From Streptomyces sp. NBC_01335 (GTDB lineage: Bacteria > Actinomycetota > Actinomycetes > Streptomycetales > Streptomycetaceae), in the NCBI RefSeq assembly GCF_035953295.1, contig NZ_CP108370.1:2046001-2110000 (forward strand): DNA of 64,000 bases, given 5' to 3'. The notes under the pieces were generated by a model that had not been told where the DNA came from, ran no database searches, and saw only the letters and a program-made list of their open reading frames with translations. Both the position numbers and the translations under genes were made by a program. Position 1 is the stretch's first letter; every line of letters starts with the position of its first letter. Shown piece by piece: positions 17,697 to 26,403 of the stretch.

Positions 17697-18716
17697 GTGA
17701 CGTTCAAGGCTGAGTACATCTGGATAGACGGCACCGAGCCGACCGCCAAGCTGCGTTCGAAGACGCGGATCATGGCCGACGGCGCGGAGCTGCCCATCTG
17801 GGGCTTCGACGGTTCGAGCACGAACCAGGCCGAGGGCCACGCCTCCGACCGCGTACTGAAGCCGGTCTTCACCTGCCCGGACCCGATCCGCGGCGGTGAC
17901 GACGTCCTCGTGCTGTGCGAGGTCTTCAACATCGACATGACGCCGCACCCGACCAACACCCGTGCCGCGCTGCGCCCGGTGGCCGAGCGCTTCGCCTCTC
18001 AGGAGCCGATCTTCGGCATCGAGCAGGAGTACACCTTCTTCGCGGGCCACCGTCCGCTCGGCTTCCCCGAGGGCGGCTTCCCGGCCGCGCAGGGCGGCTA
18101 CTACTGCGGTGTCGGCGCCGACGAGATCTTCGGCCGCGAGATCGTCGAGAAGCACCTCGACAACTGCCTCAAGGCCGGTCTCGGCATCTCCGGCATCAAC
18201 GCCGAGGTCATGCCCGGTCAGTGGGAGTTCCAGGTCGGCCCGCTCTCCCCGCTGGAGGTCTCCGACCAGCTGTGGATCGCCCGCTGGCTGCTCTACCGCA
18301 CCGCCGAGGACTTCAACGTCTCCGCCACCCTCGACCCGAAGCCGGTCAAGGGCGACTGGAACGGCGCCGGTGCGCACACCAACTTCTCCACCAAGGCGAT
18401 GCGTGAGGGCTACGACCCGATCATCACCGCGTGCGAGTCGCTGGGCGAGGGCTCGAAGCCGCTCGACCACGTCAAGAACTACGGCGCCGGCATCGACGAG
18501 CGTCTGACCGGTCTGCACGAGACCGCCCCGTGGAACGAGTACAGCTACGGCGTCTCCAACCGCGGCGCCTCGGTCCGTATCCCGTGGCAGGTCGAGCAGG
18601 ACCAGAAGGGCTACATCGAGGACCGTCGCCCGAACGCCAACGTCGACCCCTACGTCGTCACGCGGCTGATCGTCGACACCTGCTGCACCGCGCTGGAGAA
18701 GGCCGACCAGGGCTGA
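17697..18716 (+). CDS. glnII: Glutamine synthetase type II
   Basis: This 339-residue eukaryote-like GSII is a second ammonium-assimilating enzyme found in Streptomyces, Frankia and rhizobia. The motifs are IWGFDGSSTNQAEG, FGIEQEYTFF, NAEVMPGQWEFQVGP, KGDWNGAGAHTNFS and the C-terminal EDRRPNANVDPYVV. It lacks the GSI adenylylation loop, so GlnE is not expected to act on it. The GTG at 17697 was preferred over the ATG at 17688 because AAAGGA (17683-17688) then lies 8 bases upstream and the product starts MTFKAEYIW, as in S. coelicolor. A GlnR box lies upstream. Confidence 0.96.
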   Translation: MTFKAEYIWIDGTEPTAKLRSKTRIMADGAELPIWGFDGSSTNQAEGHASDRVLKPVFTCPDPIRGGDDVLVLCEVFNIDMTPHPTNTRAALRPVAERFASQEPIFGIEQEYTFFAGHRPLGFPEGGFPAAQGGYYCGVGADEIFGREIVEKHLDNCLKAGLGISGINAEVMPGQWEFQVGPLSPLEVSDQLWIARWLLYRTAEDFNVSATLDPKPVKGDWNGAGAHTNFSTKAMREGYDPIITACESLGEGSKPLDHVKNYGAGIDERLTGLHETAPWNEYSYGVSNRGASVRIPWQVEQDQKGYIEDRRPNANVDPYVVTRLIVDTCCTALEKADQG

Positions 18717-18731
18717 TCCCCCGCACCTCCC

Positions 18732-18785
18732 CGTACGACGAGAAGGCGCCCGCCGGTTTTCCGGTGGGCGCCTTCTCGTCGTACG
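18732..18785 (+). terminator. Very long hairpin terminator after glnII
   Basis: Bases 18732-18756 pair with 18761-18785 around TTTT, giving a 25-bp stem with one G-U pair, 16 bases after the stop codon. It is one of the strongest hairpins in the window. Confidence 0.9.
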
Positions 18786-19015
18786 TACGGGAGCACGGCT
18801 GCGCGGGAGTACGGAGGACGAGCGCGGGAGGACCGAGCACCGGAGGACGGGAGCACGGGAGTTGCCGAGGCGCCCCTCACGCGGTCGGCAGCGTGCCGTA
18901 CCCGTCCAGGTGGAGCCTCAGCGCGCACTGGTCCTCGGCCACGACGTGGACCCGCTGACCCCAGTGCTCGCCGAGCGGGCGGGGCGCTGTCGGTGGTACG
19001 TGCCAGAGTGGCGGC
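18786..19015. other. Intergenic stretch before the DUF6891 gene
   Basis: No gene, repeat family or known operator was recognised in these 230 bases. The promoter of the following gene should lie here. Confidence 0.4.
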
Positions 19016-19924
19016 ATGCTGGAGATCAAGGTGAAGACCGAGGGGGCACAGTCGTACACGCGCCCCACGGCGGACGAGTTGACGGACCTGGTGCTCGGGA
19101 TCGGCGGGCCGAAGAACCGGTTCCTGGTGGTGCAGCGGGTGCCGGACCGCCCCGGACAGTTCGTGCAGGTCTGGCAGGAGGGGGACGGCCCGTACGAGCT
19201 GGAGTACCGCGCGGGCGGCCCGGCCGACCACTACCGGGCCGGGATGTCCGCCGCGGAGCGGGTCGCCGAGGTCATGGCCGGATGGGCGCGGCAGGAGGAC
19301 GACTGGGACGCGGGGATCGGCTGGGAGTTGCTGGGGCTGCCCGAGGCGGAGCCCGTACCGGCTCCGGAACCGGAGGTCCTGGCGCGCCTCGAGAAGGCCG
19401 TCCGGGGTGAACTGCGCGGCGGGTTCGGCACGGTGGAGACGCTGACCGGGTGGGCGGCCGACTGCCTGACGAAGGACGGGGTGTCGCCGGTCACCCAGGA
19501 GCAGGCGCGGGAGGTCGTCGAGCGGCTCTGGCTGGAGCGGGTGGTGGAGCAGGAGGGGTGGACGGGGGAGAGCGACGCCGACCGGCTGGAGCGCGCGTTC
19601 GCCGCCCTGGGGGCGGCCGGTCTGACCGCCCGGCAGAACTTCACCTGCTGCCGTTCCTGCGGGATGGGGGAGGTGTGGGCGGAGGACGAGTCGGCGCGCG
19701 GTTTCGTCTTCTTCCACTCCCAGGGCACCGCGAGCGCGGCGGCGGGCCACGGACTCGCGCTGTACTACGGCGGGTTCGACGACTCCGAGGAGACCACCAC
19801 CGCGGTCGGCGGCGAGGTGGTGGCGGCGCTCCGGGACGCCGGACTGACCGTGGAGTGGGACGGCAATCCGTCGAAGGCCGTCGAACTGCCGCTGCCCGAC
19901 TGGCGGAAGCGGCTGGTGGGCTGA
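19016..19924 (+). CDS. DUF6891 domain protein
   Basis: This 302-residue soluble protein has two parts. Residues 1-110 (MLEIKVKTEGAQSYTRPTA, then FLVVQRVPDRPGQFVQVW) resemble a small domain common in Streptomyces hypothetical proteins. Residues about 125-300 match DUF6891, with NFTCCRSCG (Cys211, Cys212, Cys215) followed by RGFVFFHSQGT and LYYGGFDD. The cysteine group could bind a metal, but that is inference. The function is unknown and there are no operon partners. Confidence 0.75.
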   Translation: MLEIKVKTEGAQSYTRPTADELTDLVLGIGGPKNRFLVVQRVPDRPGQFVQVWQEGDGPYELEYRAGGPADHYRAGMSAAERVAEVMAGWARQEDDWDAGIGWELLGLPEAEPVPAPEPEVLARLEKAVRGELRGGFGTVETLTGWAADCLTKDGVSPVTQEQAREVVERLWLERVVEQEGWTGESDADRLERAFAALGAAGLTARQNFTCCRSCGMGEVWAEDESARGFVFFHSQGTASAAAGHGLALYYGGFDDSEETTTAVGGEVVAALRDAGLTVEWDGNPSKAVELPLPDWRKRLVG

Positions 19925-20055
19925 GGAGTCGGGCCAGGTCAGGACGGGTGCGGGCGGCTCCCGGGGGCACGGGGCGGGGCGCGGTGGGCAAAGGGTCCGT
20001 ATCGACGGGTGAGAGGAGACTGCTGCCGCGCCGCATTCTCTGCTTCAATGGGCCC

Positions 20056-20175
20056 ATGGCCGGTCTCCAGTACACCTCATCGGGTCGCAGCGACCTTGAG
20101 CCGTTCTGGCCTTCCCGTCAGCACCACGACTTCGACCGGGTGTGTTGCCGCGCGAGGAACGCGCAGGCCCTCTAA
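20056..20175 (+). CDS. Possible leader peptide (39 aa) upstream of the winged-helix gene
   Basis: A short frame with an ATG at 20056 encodes MAGLQYTSSGRSDLEPFWPS and ends HDFDRVCCRARNAQAL. The HxDxxRVxxRxR-like tail recalls actinobacterial leader peptides that precede regulated genes. It ends 78 bases before the winged-helix regulator on the same strand. There is no strong ribosome-binding site, and another frame (20009-20248) overlaps it. This is a tentative call. Confidence 0.3.
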   Translation: MAGLQYTSSGRSDLEPFWPSRQHHDFDRVCCRARNAQAL

Positions 20176-20253
20176 AGCCGCTCACCCCGGTCTTCGGCCC
20201 GCGCGCACGACGTACGTCCCTCGACGACTCCTCGCGCGAAAGAGCTGACCCTC

Positions 20254-20913
20254 ATGGCGAACGCCCGTACTCTCTCCGCCTCCGCCGCCACCGCGGCTTC
20301 GGCGGCCCCCGCTGCGGCCACCACCACCGCTCGCACCCACTCCCCCAACCGCCGGCTCCGTGCCGTCGACCGTGACGACGTCGTCCGGCTCACCGACATG
20401 GCCGACTTCCTGCCGCCGGGAGCCACCTGGCTGCCCGCGCCGCAGCACTCCCTGCCGACCCTGCCGGGGCGGCCGCCGATGATCGGCTACCTCGTCCTCG
20501 TACCGGCCGACCAGCAGGCCGCTCTCGCCGGCGCGTTCCCGGACGCCCGGCCCTTCGCCGCGGGAGCGCTCCCGCAGGGCGCGCTCGTCCCGCAGGCCGT
20601 GGTGCGCGAGGCTCCCGCCGCGTCCGCGCCGGACGGTCCGGTGCTCATCGACTCCACCCGGCGCATCGCGACCGTGGACGGTGTGGCGCTCGACCTCACC
20701 TACCTGGAGTTCGAGCTCCTCTCCCACCTGGTCGCGCACCCCCACCGGGTGCACACCCGCGACCAGTTGGTGACCACCGTCTGGGGTTACGGTCACGTCG
20801 GCGACGGCCGGACCGTGGACGTCCACGTCGCCCGGCTGCGCCGCAAGCTCGGCGCCCAGCACCGTCAGTCGATCCAGACCGTCCGGCGGGTGGGCTACAA
20901 GTACGCCCCCTGA
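20254..20913 (+). CDS. Winged-helix (OmpR/PhoB-type) DNA-binding protein without receiver domain
   Basis: This 219-residue protein ends in a complete OmpR-type effector domain (about residues 128-218): LDLTYLEFELLSHLVAHPHRV, then DQLVTTVWGY and VDVHVARLRRKLG with the closing RRVGYKY hairpin. The first 120 residues hold no phosphoreceiver aspartate. They are an Ala/Thr-rich stretch (residues 5-30) and then a region (TDMADFLPPGATWLPAP, MIGYLVLVPADQQAAL) typical of a Streptomyces-only group. It probably binds DNA without a sensor kinase. No partner kinase gene is nearby. Confidence 0.85.
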   Translation: MANARTLSASAATAASAAPAAATTTARTHSPNRRLRAVDRDDVVRLTDMADFLPPGATWLPAPQHSLPTLPGRPPMIGYLVLVPADQQAALAGAFPDARPFAAGALPQGALVPQAVVREAPAASAPDGPVLIDSTRRIATVDGVALDLTYLEFELLSHLVAHPHRVHTRDQLVTTVWGYGHVGDGRTVDVHVARLRRKLGAQHRQSIQTVRRVGYKYAP

Positions 20914-21061
20914 CAGGGCCGTTGGGCGACCGGGCCCCGGTCCGCGCGGTTTCGTACCGCTGCGGGCCGGGGCCCGCCCCGTGAGACCGGGGAGCCGATC
21001 CGGACGAGGAAGGGCGTGCACGCGTCTGTTCCTGTGCCGTACCCGTCAGTACATTGACACC

Positions 21062-21967
21062 ATGTCCAACAAGCAGCCGGCGGCGGTCACTTCGGAGCGG
21101 ACGCCGCTCAAGCCCCGCAACGTCGCGTTCGACTGGGAGCGCACCCCGCTGCACTGGGTGCCCGGCGACCCGTTCGCCGCCCACACGATCAACGTCCTCC
21201 ATCTGCTGCTGCCGGCCGGGGAGCGCTGGTTCATCCATGTGTACCGGCAGGTGCTGCCGTACATCCGCGACGAACGGCTCCGCGCGGACGTCATCGGGTT
21301 CATCGGCCAGGAGGCCGTGCACTCGCAGGCGCACGACGACGTGCTGCCGCACCTGAAGCGGCTGGGGATCGATCCGACGCCGTACACCGCGCAGGTGGAC
21401 TGGTTCTTCGAGAAGCTGCTCGGAGACCGGACCCTGCCGCCCGGGCGGGCCCGGGAGTGGTGGCTCAAGGAGCGGGTCGCGACGATAGCGGCGATCGAGC
21501 ACTACACGGCGTTCCTCGGTGACTGGATACTCAACGCCGACGCCCTGGACCGGCTCGGCGCCGATCCCACGATGCTGGACCTGCTGCGCTGGCACGGCGC
21601 CGAGGAGGTCGAGCACCGCTCGGTGGCCTTCGAGGTGTTCTGCCACGTGGACGGCGGCTACCGGCGCCGGGTACGGACCTGGGCGACGGCCTTCTCCGCG
21701 CTGGTCTTCCTCTGGCAACGCGGGGTCCGCTTCTTCGTGGCGAACGACCCGGGGCTGCCCGGCGGCCGGGCGTCGCTCCGGGCGTTCCACGCCGGCGGCA
21801 GGCGGGGCACGCTGCCCCCGGCCGGGGACATCCTGCGGTCGGTCCCGGACTACCTGAGCCGCCGTTACCACCCCTCGCGGACGGGCAGCACCGCCCAGGC
21901 CGTCGACTACCTCGCCCGCTCGCCCGCGGCGCTCGCCGCCGAGGCCCGTACGACGGGAACCCACTGA
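21062..21967 (+). CDS. Metal-dependent hydrolase family protein (PF10118 type)
   Basis: This 301-residue mostly helical protein resembles the predicted metal-dependent hydrolase family. It carries paired Glu/His motifs: QEAVHSQAHDD near residue 85, AAIEHYTAF near residue 145 and EEVEHRSVAFEVF near residue 180, an arrangement expected of a di-metal, ferritin-like four-helix site. Aromatic segments such as AGERWFIHVYRQVLPYI are family features. The ATG of the ferredoxin-reductase gene follows two bases after its stop codon, so the two products probably act together, perhaps as an iron oxygenase and its electron donor. Confidence 0.78.
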   Translation: MSNKQPAAVTSERTPLKPRNVAFDWERTPLHWVPGDPFAAHTINVLHLLLPAGERWFIHVYRQVLPYIRDERLRADVIGFIGQEAVHSQAHDDVLPHLKRLGIDPTPYTAQVDWFFEKLLGDRTLPPGRAREWWLKERVATIAAIEHYTAFLGDWILNADALDRLGADPTMLDLLRWHGAEEVEHRSVAFEVFCHVDGGYRRRVRTWATAFSALVFLWQRGVRFFVANDPGLPGGRASLRAFHAGGRRGTLPPAGDILRSVPDYLSRRYHPSRTGSTAQAVDYLARSPAALAAEARTTGTH

Positions 21968-21969
21968 CC

Positions 21970-23061
21970 ATGCCCATGCCCCTGCCCCGCACCGCACTGC
22001 TGGTCACCGGTGCCGGCGCCGCACTGCTCGTCCGGCGTGCGCTGCGCAAGCGCGTCGCCGCCTCACCGCTCTGGCCGATGCCCGCGCTGGAGGAACCCAC
22101 CTCCGGGCGGTCGGGGCGCGGCGCCACCACCACCCGGCGGCTGCTGGTCACCGAGCGGACCTCGCCCGCCGAGGGGGTCGTCCAGTTGCGGCTGGAGGGG
22201 CCCGGGCTGCCCCGGTGGGAGCCGGGCGCCCATCTCGACCTGGTGCTGCCCTCCGGTGCGGTCCGGCAGTACAGCCTCTGCGGCGACCCGGCGGACCCGG
22301 GGACGTACACGGTGGCGGTCCGGCTGGCCGAGGACGGGCGGGGCGGTTCCCGGGAGGTGCACGCCCAGCTCCACGAGGGCGAGGAGGTCGGCGTCCGGGC
22401 GCCCCGCAACCGCTTCCCGCTGGTGGAGGCGGACGGCTACCTCTTCGTCGCGGGCGGCATCGGGATCACCCCGGTCCTGCCCATGCTGCGGGCGGTCGCC
22501 GCGTCCGGGGCGCCCTGGCGGCTGCTGTACGGGGGCCGGTCGCGGGCCGCCATGCCCTTCCTCGACGAGATCGAGAAGCTCGGCGCGGACGGGGACCGGG
22601 TGACGGTCGTCCCGCAGGACACCGCCGGGCACCCGGACGTGGCCGGTGAGCTCGCCGCGCTCGCGCCGGGGACGGCCGTGTACGTGTGCGGCCCCGGCCC
22701 CCTGATGGACGCGGTCGCCGCCGCCCTGCCGGACGGGTGCACCCTCCACCTGGAGCGGTTCGCGGCCACCGGGCCGGACACGGACACCGGCGCCGCCCCG
22801 GGCGCCTTCGAGGTGGAGTTGGCGCGCTCGGGCCGGACGGTGTCCGTGGCGGCCGGGCAGTCGGTGCTGGCGGCGGTGCGCGAGGAGCTGCCCCATGTCT
22901 CGTACTCCTGCGAGCAGGGCTTCTGCGGCACCTGCCAACAGCGGGTGCTGGACGGCGAGATCGACCACCGGGACGAGCTGCTGACGGACGCGGAGCGCGC
23001 CGACTCGATGCTGATCTGCGTCTCCCGGTGCCGGGGCGGGCGGCTGGTCCTCGATCTGTAG
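21970..23061 (+). CDS. Ferredoxin reductase-like oxidoreductase (PDR/VanB family)
   Basis: This 363-residue electron-transfer protein has three modules in order: an FMN/FAD-binding barrel (RQYSLCGDP as flavin motif), an NAD-binding domain (GGIGITPVLPML) and a C-terminal plant-type 2Fe-2S ferredoxin domain with ligands Cys314, Cys319, Cys322 and Cys350. It would pass electrons from NAD(P)H to a terminal oxygenase. The first 25 residues are hydrophobic (RTALLVTGAGAALLVRRAL) and may anchor it to the membrane, unusual for this family. Tight coupling to the upstream di-metal-type protein suggests that as its partner. Confidence 0.86.
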   Translation: MPMPLPRTALLVTGAGAALLVRRALRKRVAASPLWPMPALEEPTSGRSGRGATTTRRLLVTERTSPAEGVVQLRLEGPGLPRWEPGAHLDLVLPSGAVRQYSLCGDPADPGTYTVAVRLAEDGRGGSREVHAQLHEGEEVGVRAPRNRFPLVEADGYLFVAGGIGITPVLPMLRAVAASGAPWRLLYGGRSRAAMPFLDEIEKLGADGDRVTVVPQDTAGHPDVAGELAALAPGTAVYVCGPGPLMDAVAAALPDGCTLHLERFAATGPDTDTGAAPGAFEVELARSGRTVSVAAGQSVLAAVREELPHVSYSCEQGFCGTCQQRVLDGEIDHRDELLTDAERADSMLICVSRCRGGRLVLDL

Positions 23062-23111
23062 GTTGGCCGGGCCGGTCCCGCCGTCCGCCGCACCCCGGTT
23101 AGGCTGTTCGC

Positions 23112-23834
23112 ATGACCACCGGGGTGCGGCGCCGAATGGGTGTCGACGAGCGCAGACAGCAGTTGATCGGCGTCGCACTGGAGTTGTTCAGCAGCCGCTC
23201 CCCCGACGAGGTGTCGATCGACGAGATCGCCGCCGCCGCGGGCATCTCCCGCCCGCTGGTGTACCACTACTTCCCCGGCAAGCAGAGCCTGTACGAGGCC
23301 GCGCTGCGCCGGGCCGCCGACGAGCTGGCCGACCGGTTCCTGGAGCCGCACGAAGGGCCGCTGGGCACCCGCCTGTTGAGGGTGATGGTCCGGTTCTTCG
23401 ACTTCGTGGAGGACCACGGGCCCGGTTTCTCCGCGCTCATGCGGGGCGGCCCGGCGGCCGGTTCCTCCACCACCAACGCGATGATCGACGGGGTGCGGCA
23501 GGCCGCGTACGAGCAGATACTCGCCCACCTCGGGGTCGAGGTCCCGTCCGCCCGGCTGGAGCTGGTGGTACGCACCTGGGTGTCGCTCGCCGAGGCGACG
23601 GCGCTGCTCTGGCTGGACGGCAAGCGCGTCCCCCGCGCCGAGCTGGAACTCCAGCTGGTGCACGACTTCGCGGCGCTGGCCGCCGTGAGCGCCGCGTACG
23701 ACCAGAAGTTGGCCTCCGTCGTGCTGCGGGTCCTCGAACAGGAGCCCCCGGACGGCCCGTTCGGCGAGCTGCTCACCCGGCTCGGGACGCTGATCGCCGG
23801 GGCGCCCGCCGTCCCCCCGCAGCGGCAGCCGTGA
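23112..23834 (+). CDS. TetR family transcriptional regulator
   Basis: This 240-residue protein has a TetR HTH at residues about 15-60 (RQQLIGVALELFSS, then IDEIAAAAGISRPLVYHYFPGKQSLYEAAL). The C-terminal ligand-binding part is helical (VMVRFFDFVEDHGPGFSALMRGG). It lies 50 bases after the ferredoxin-reductase gene on the same strand, so it may regulate that cluster. The ligand is unknown. Confidence 0.88.
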   Translation: MTTGVRRRMGVDERRQQLIGVALELFSSRSPDEVSIDEIAAAAGISRPLVYHYFPGKQSLYEAALRRAADELADRFLEPHEGPLGTRLLRVMVRFFDFVEDHGPGFSALMRGGPAAGSSTTNAMIDGVRQAAYEQILAHLGVEVPSARLELVVRTWVSLAEATALLWLDGKRVPRAELELQLVHDFAALAAVSAAYDQKLASVVLRVLEQEPPDGPFGELLTRLGTLIAGAPAVPPQRQP

Positions 23835-23867
23835 CGGGCGGCCGCCACCGGGGAACGGGCCGGGGGA

Positions 23868-24218
23868 TCAGTTCCTGCGGTACGAGGCGTCGAGGTCACG
23901 GGTCTCCACCGAGGCGTCGATCCGGAGGCCGTCGGCCGGCTTGAGATGCTCGTCGAGCAGCGCGAGGACGGACTCGGTGAGCTGCGCCCGCACCTCCGGT
24001 GTTCGGCCGGCCACGATGGCGATGAGGATGTGGACGACCGCCCCGTCGACCGCCCCCTCCCCGACCAGCGTCTCCTCGACCCGGCGGATCCTGGTCTTGC
24101 AGGCCGCGGTCGAGGTGCTGATCGTCCGGGCGATCAGCGGGTGCAGCTCTGCGGCGAAGCCCCGGCTGTCGAAGGCGTCTTCGAGTCCGGCGGAGTAGTC
24201 GATGGTGATGTGAGGCAT
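23868..24218 (-). CDS. 5-carboxymethyl-2-hydroxymuconate isomerase-like tautomerase
   Basis: This 116-residue protein starts MPHITIDYSAGLED. After Met removal, Pro1 is the catalytic base of the tautomerase superfamily, and the length and IDYSAGL pattern fit the CHMI (HpaF-like) branch. HpaF acts in homoprotocatechuate breakdown, but no other hpa genes are present here, so the real substrate is open. The ATG at 24218 is required to place the catalytic proline; GGGAGC lies just upstream. It is convergent with the TetR gene. Confidence 0.82.
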   Translation of the reverse strand: MPHITIDYSAGLEDAFDSRGFAAELHPLIARTISTSTAACKTRIRRVEETLVGEGAVDGAVVHILIAIVAGRTPEVRAQLTESVLALLDEHLKPADGLRIDASVETRDLDASYRRN

Positions 24219-24324
24219 CAGGCGCTCCCGTTGCGGGTGGGGCGGGCATTGTCGTTGCCCACCTTGACGGGGTGCGCCCCGGCCGCACAAGCGTGTCTCA
24301 CCGGGTGCCCGCCCTCTCCCCCGC

Positions 24325-26403
24325 TCAGATCCGCGACTCGTCCCACAGCGCCGCGGCGAGCCCCGCCTCGGCGCTCTCGGTGCGGCCGCTCTCGAAGGCG
24401 CGCTGGTAGGCGGCGTCGCCGACGGCCTCCCGGGCCCGGCGCTCGCAGGTCTCGCGCACCGGGGCGATGTCGGGGGTGCCGCGCTGGGGGTGGCCGACCA
24501 TCCGCCAGTACACCTGTCCGGTGCCGTACACCCGGGCGGCCCGGGCGCCTTGGCCCTGGGCGGCGATGGCGGAGGCGAGGATGTCCAGGCCGAGGGCGAT
24601 GCCGAAGCTGTCGCGCAGGCGGTGCTTGCCCTGGAGCATGGTGCGGGCGTGCGCGGCCGAGGCGTCCGGGCGGCCCTGGAGCAGGGCGATCAGGGCGAGT
24701 TGGTAGTCGGCGTAGGTGCGGGTCCAGTGCTCGTGGTGCTCCTCGCAGGCGGCCCTGAGTAGGGCGGCGGCCTCGGCGGCCTCGTCGAGCCGGCCGAGGC
24801 CGCTGAGGGCGAAGACCGTGATGAGGTGGCAGCGCAGGCGGTAGGCGTATTCGACCCCTCTCGCCCCGGTCAGGCGCAGGGCCCGGTCGGCGGCTTCGAG
24901 GGCGGTCCGCGGTTCGCCCTTCATGATGTGGGTGAGCCCGGCCAGGTAGGTGGAGTTGAGGAGGCCCTCGTCGTCGCCGTCGGTCTCGGCGTGGGCCGTG
25001 CACTGGGCGCCGAGCCGTTCGGCGGCCTCGAAGTCGCCCTGGAGCAGGGCCGCGACGCCCATGACCCAGAGCAGCCGGGTGCGGTCGGGGCCGTCGACGG
25101 GGCCGCCTTCCAGGGCGCGCCGGGCGTAGCTCCGGGCGGCGGTGAGGTGGCCGCAGCAAGCCCAGAAGAAGCCGACGCGGCCGGCCATCTCCTGGGCGGC
25201 GCGGACGTCGTGGACCAGCAGGTGGTCGAGGGCGGCGCAGAGGTCGAGGTGGCTGTCGGAGACCTTGTGGTACCAGGCGACCTGGTCGCGGCCGGTCCAG
25301 CCGGTGTGGGCGCGGCGGGCCATGCGGAGGAAGCGGGCGGCGTGCCGGTGGGCGGCGCCGGCGACTTCCTCCTCGCCGAGTTCGACGAGCCACATGCGGC
25401 CGTACTCGCGCAGGGTGTCGAGCATGTGGTGGCGTTCGCCGTCGCGCTTGACGACGGACTTGGCGACGAGTCCGCGCAGCGCTTCGGTGACCCCGTCGGG
25501 GGTGAGCGGTCCGCCGGCGCAGACCTCCCGGGCGGCCTCTTCGTCGAAGTCGCCGCGGAGCGGGGTGAGGCGGGCCCACAGGAGGCGTTCGAGCGGGGTG
25601 CAGAGCTCGTGGCTCCAGCCGATGGTGGTGATGAGGGCGCGGTGGCGGCGGGGGCGGGGGGAGTCGTCGCTGAGGACGTCCGGGCGGGAGCCGAGGCGGT
25701 CGGCGATCTGACTCAGGGTGTGGCGGCGGGCGGAGGCGGCGGCCAGTTCCAGGGCGAGCGGGAGTCCTTCGAGGCGGCGGCAGATCTCGTTCGCGGCCCT
25801 GGTGTCGGCGGGGCGCCGGAAGGTGATGCCGGGGGCCGAGACGCGTACCCGGTCTCGGAAGAGGGTGAGCGCGTCGCTCTCGCCCTCGTAGGGCAGCGGG
25901 GGGACTTCCACGATGTTCTCGCCGCGGACGCCGAGGGGCTGTCTGCTGGTGGCGAGCACGGTCAGGCCGGGGGCGATGGTGAGGAGTTCGCCGAGGAGGT
26001 GGGCGGTGGGGGCGCGCAGGTGTTCGCAGGAGTCGAGGACGAGCAGCGTGTTCTTGTCCGCGAGCCATTCGCAGAGCGCGTCGACGGGCATCCGCAGGGC
26101 GTGGTCGGCGAGGCCGACGGCGTCGGAGACGGTGGGCAGCAGCAGGTCGTCGTCGTAGAGGGGGGAGAGGTCGGCCCAGCGGACGCCGTCCTGGTAGCGG
26201 TGGCCGACGAGGCGGGTGGCGCGGCCGGCGAGGCGGGACTTGCCGACGCCGCCGGGGCCGACGAGCGTGGTGATGCGGTGCGGGGTGAGCCGGTGGCCGA
26301 CGAGGTAATAGGGCGTCAGGGCTGATTCGAGGCGCAGGAGTTCGACGCCCCGGCCGATGAAACTGCTCGTCTCCTCGGGCAGGTTTCCCACGATCTTCAT
26401 CAT
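24325..26403 (-). CDS. NB-ARC/AfsR-type ATPase with TPR region, no DNA-binding domain
   Basis: This is a 692-residue STAND-type ATPase. Walker A is GPGGVGKS at residues 49-56, Walker B NTLLVLDSCEHL near residue 120, and ATSRQPLG is the sensor region. A winged-helix-like part (LLWARLTPLRGDFDEEAA, MLDTLREYGRMWL) and helical TPR-like repeats follow to the end. LuxR-LAL or AfsR-type regulators carry a DNA-binding domain before or after this core; neither is found here. It is therefore either a regulator acting through a partner or a shortened family member. Start at 26403 (MMKIVGNLPEE) was chosen; a frame opening at 26457 has no better support. Confidence 0.8.
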   Translation of the reverse strand: MMKIVGNLPEETSSFIGRGVELLRLESALTPYYLVGHRLTPHRITTLVGPGGVGKSRLAGRATRLVGHRYQDGVRWADLSPLYDDDLLLPTVSDAVGLADHALRMPVDALCEWLADKNTLLVLDSCEHLRAPTAHLLGELLTIAPGLTVLATSRQPLGVRGENIVEVPPLPYEGESDALTLFRDRVRVSAPGITFRRPADTRAANEICRRLEGLPLALELAAASARRHTLSQIADRLGSRPDVLSDDSPRPRRHRALITTIGWSHELCTPLERLLWARLTPLRGDFDEEAAREVCAGGPLTPDGVTEALRGLVAKSVVKRDGERHHMLDTLREYGRMWLVELGEEEVAGAAHRHAARFLRMARRAHTGWTGRDQVAWYHKVSDSHLDLCAALDHLLVHDVRAAQEMAGRVGFFWACCGHLTAARSYARRALEGGPVDGPDRTRLLWVMGVAALLQGDFEAAERLGAQCTAHAETDGDDEGLLNSTYLAGLTHIMKGEPRTALEAADRALRLTGARGVEYAYRLRCHLITVFALSGLGRLDEAAEAAALLRAACEEHHEHWTRTYADYQLALIALLQGRPDASAAHARTMLQGKHRLRDSFGIALGLDILASAIAAQGQGARAARVYGTGQVYWRMVGHPQRGTPDIAPVRETCERRAREAVGDAAYQRAFESGRTESAEAGLAAALWDESRI

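Noticed and set aside
20009..20248. A 79-residue frame overlapping the possible leader peptide
   Set aside because: Ser/Arg/Pro-rich with no family features. Its better upstream GAGGAG does not outweigh the out-of-frame composition.
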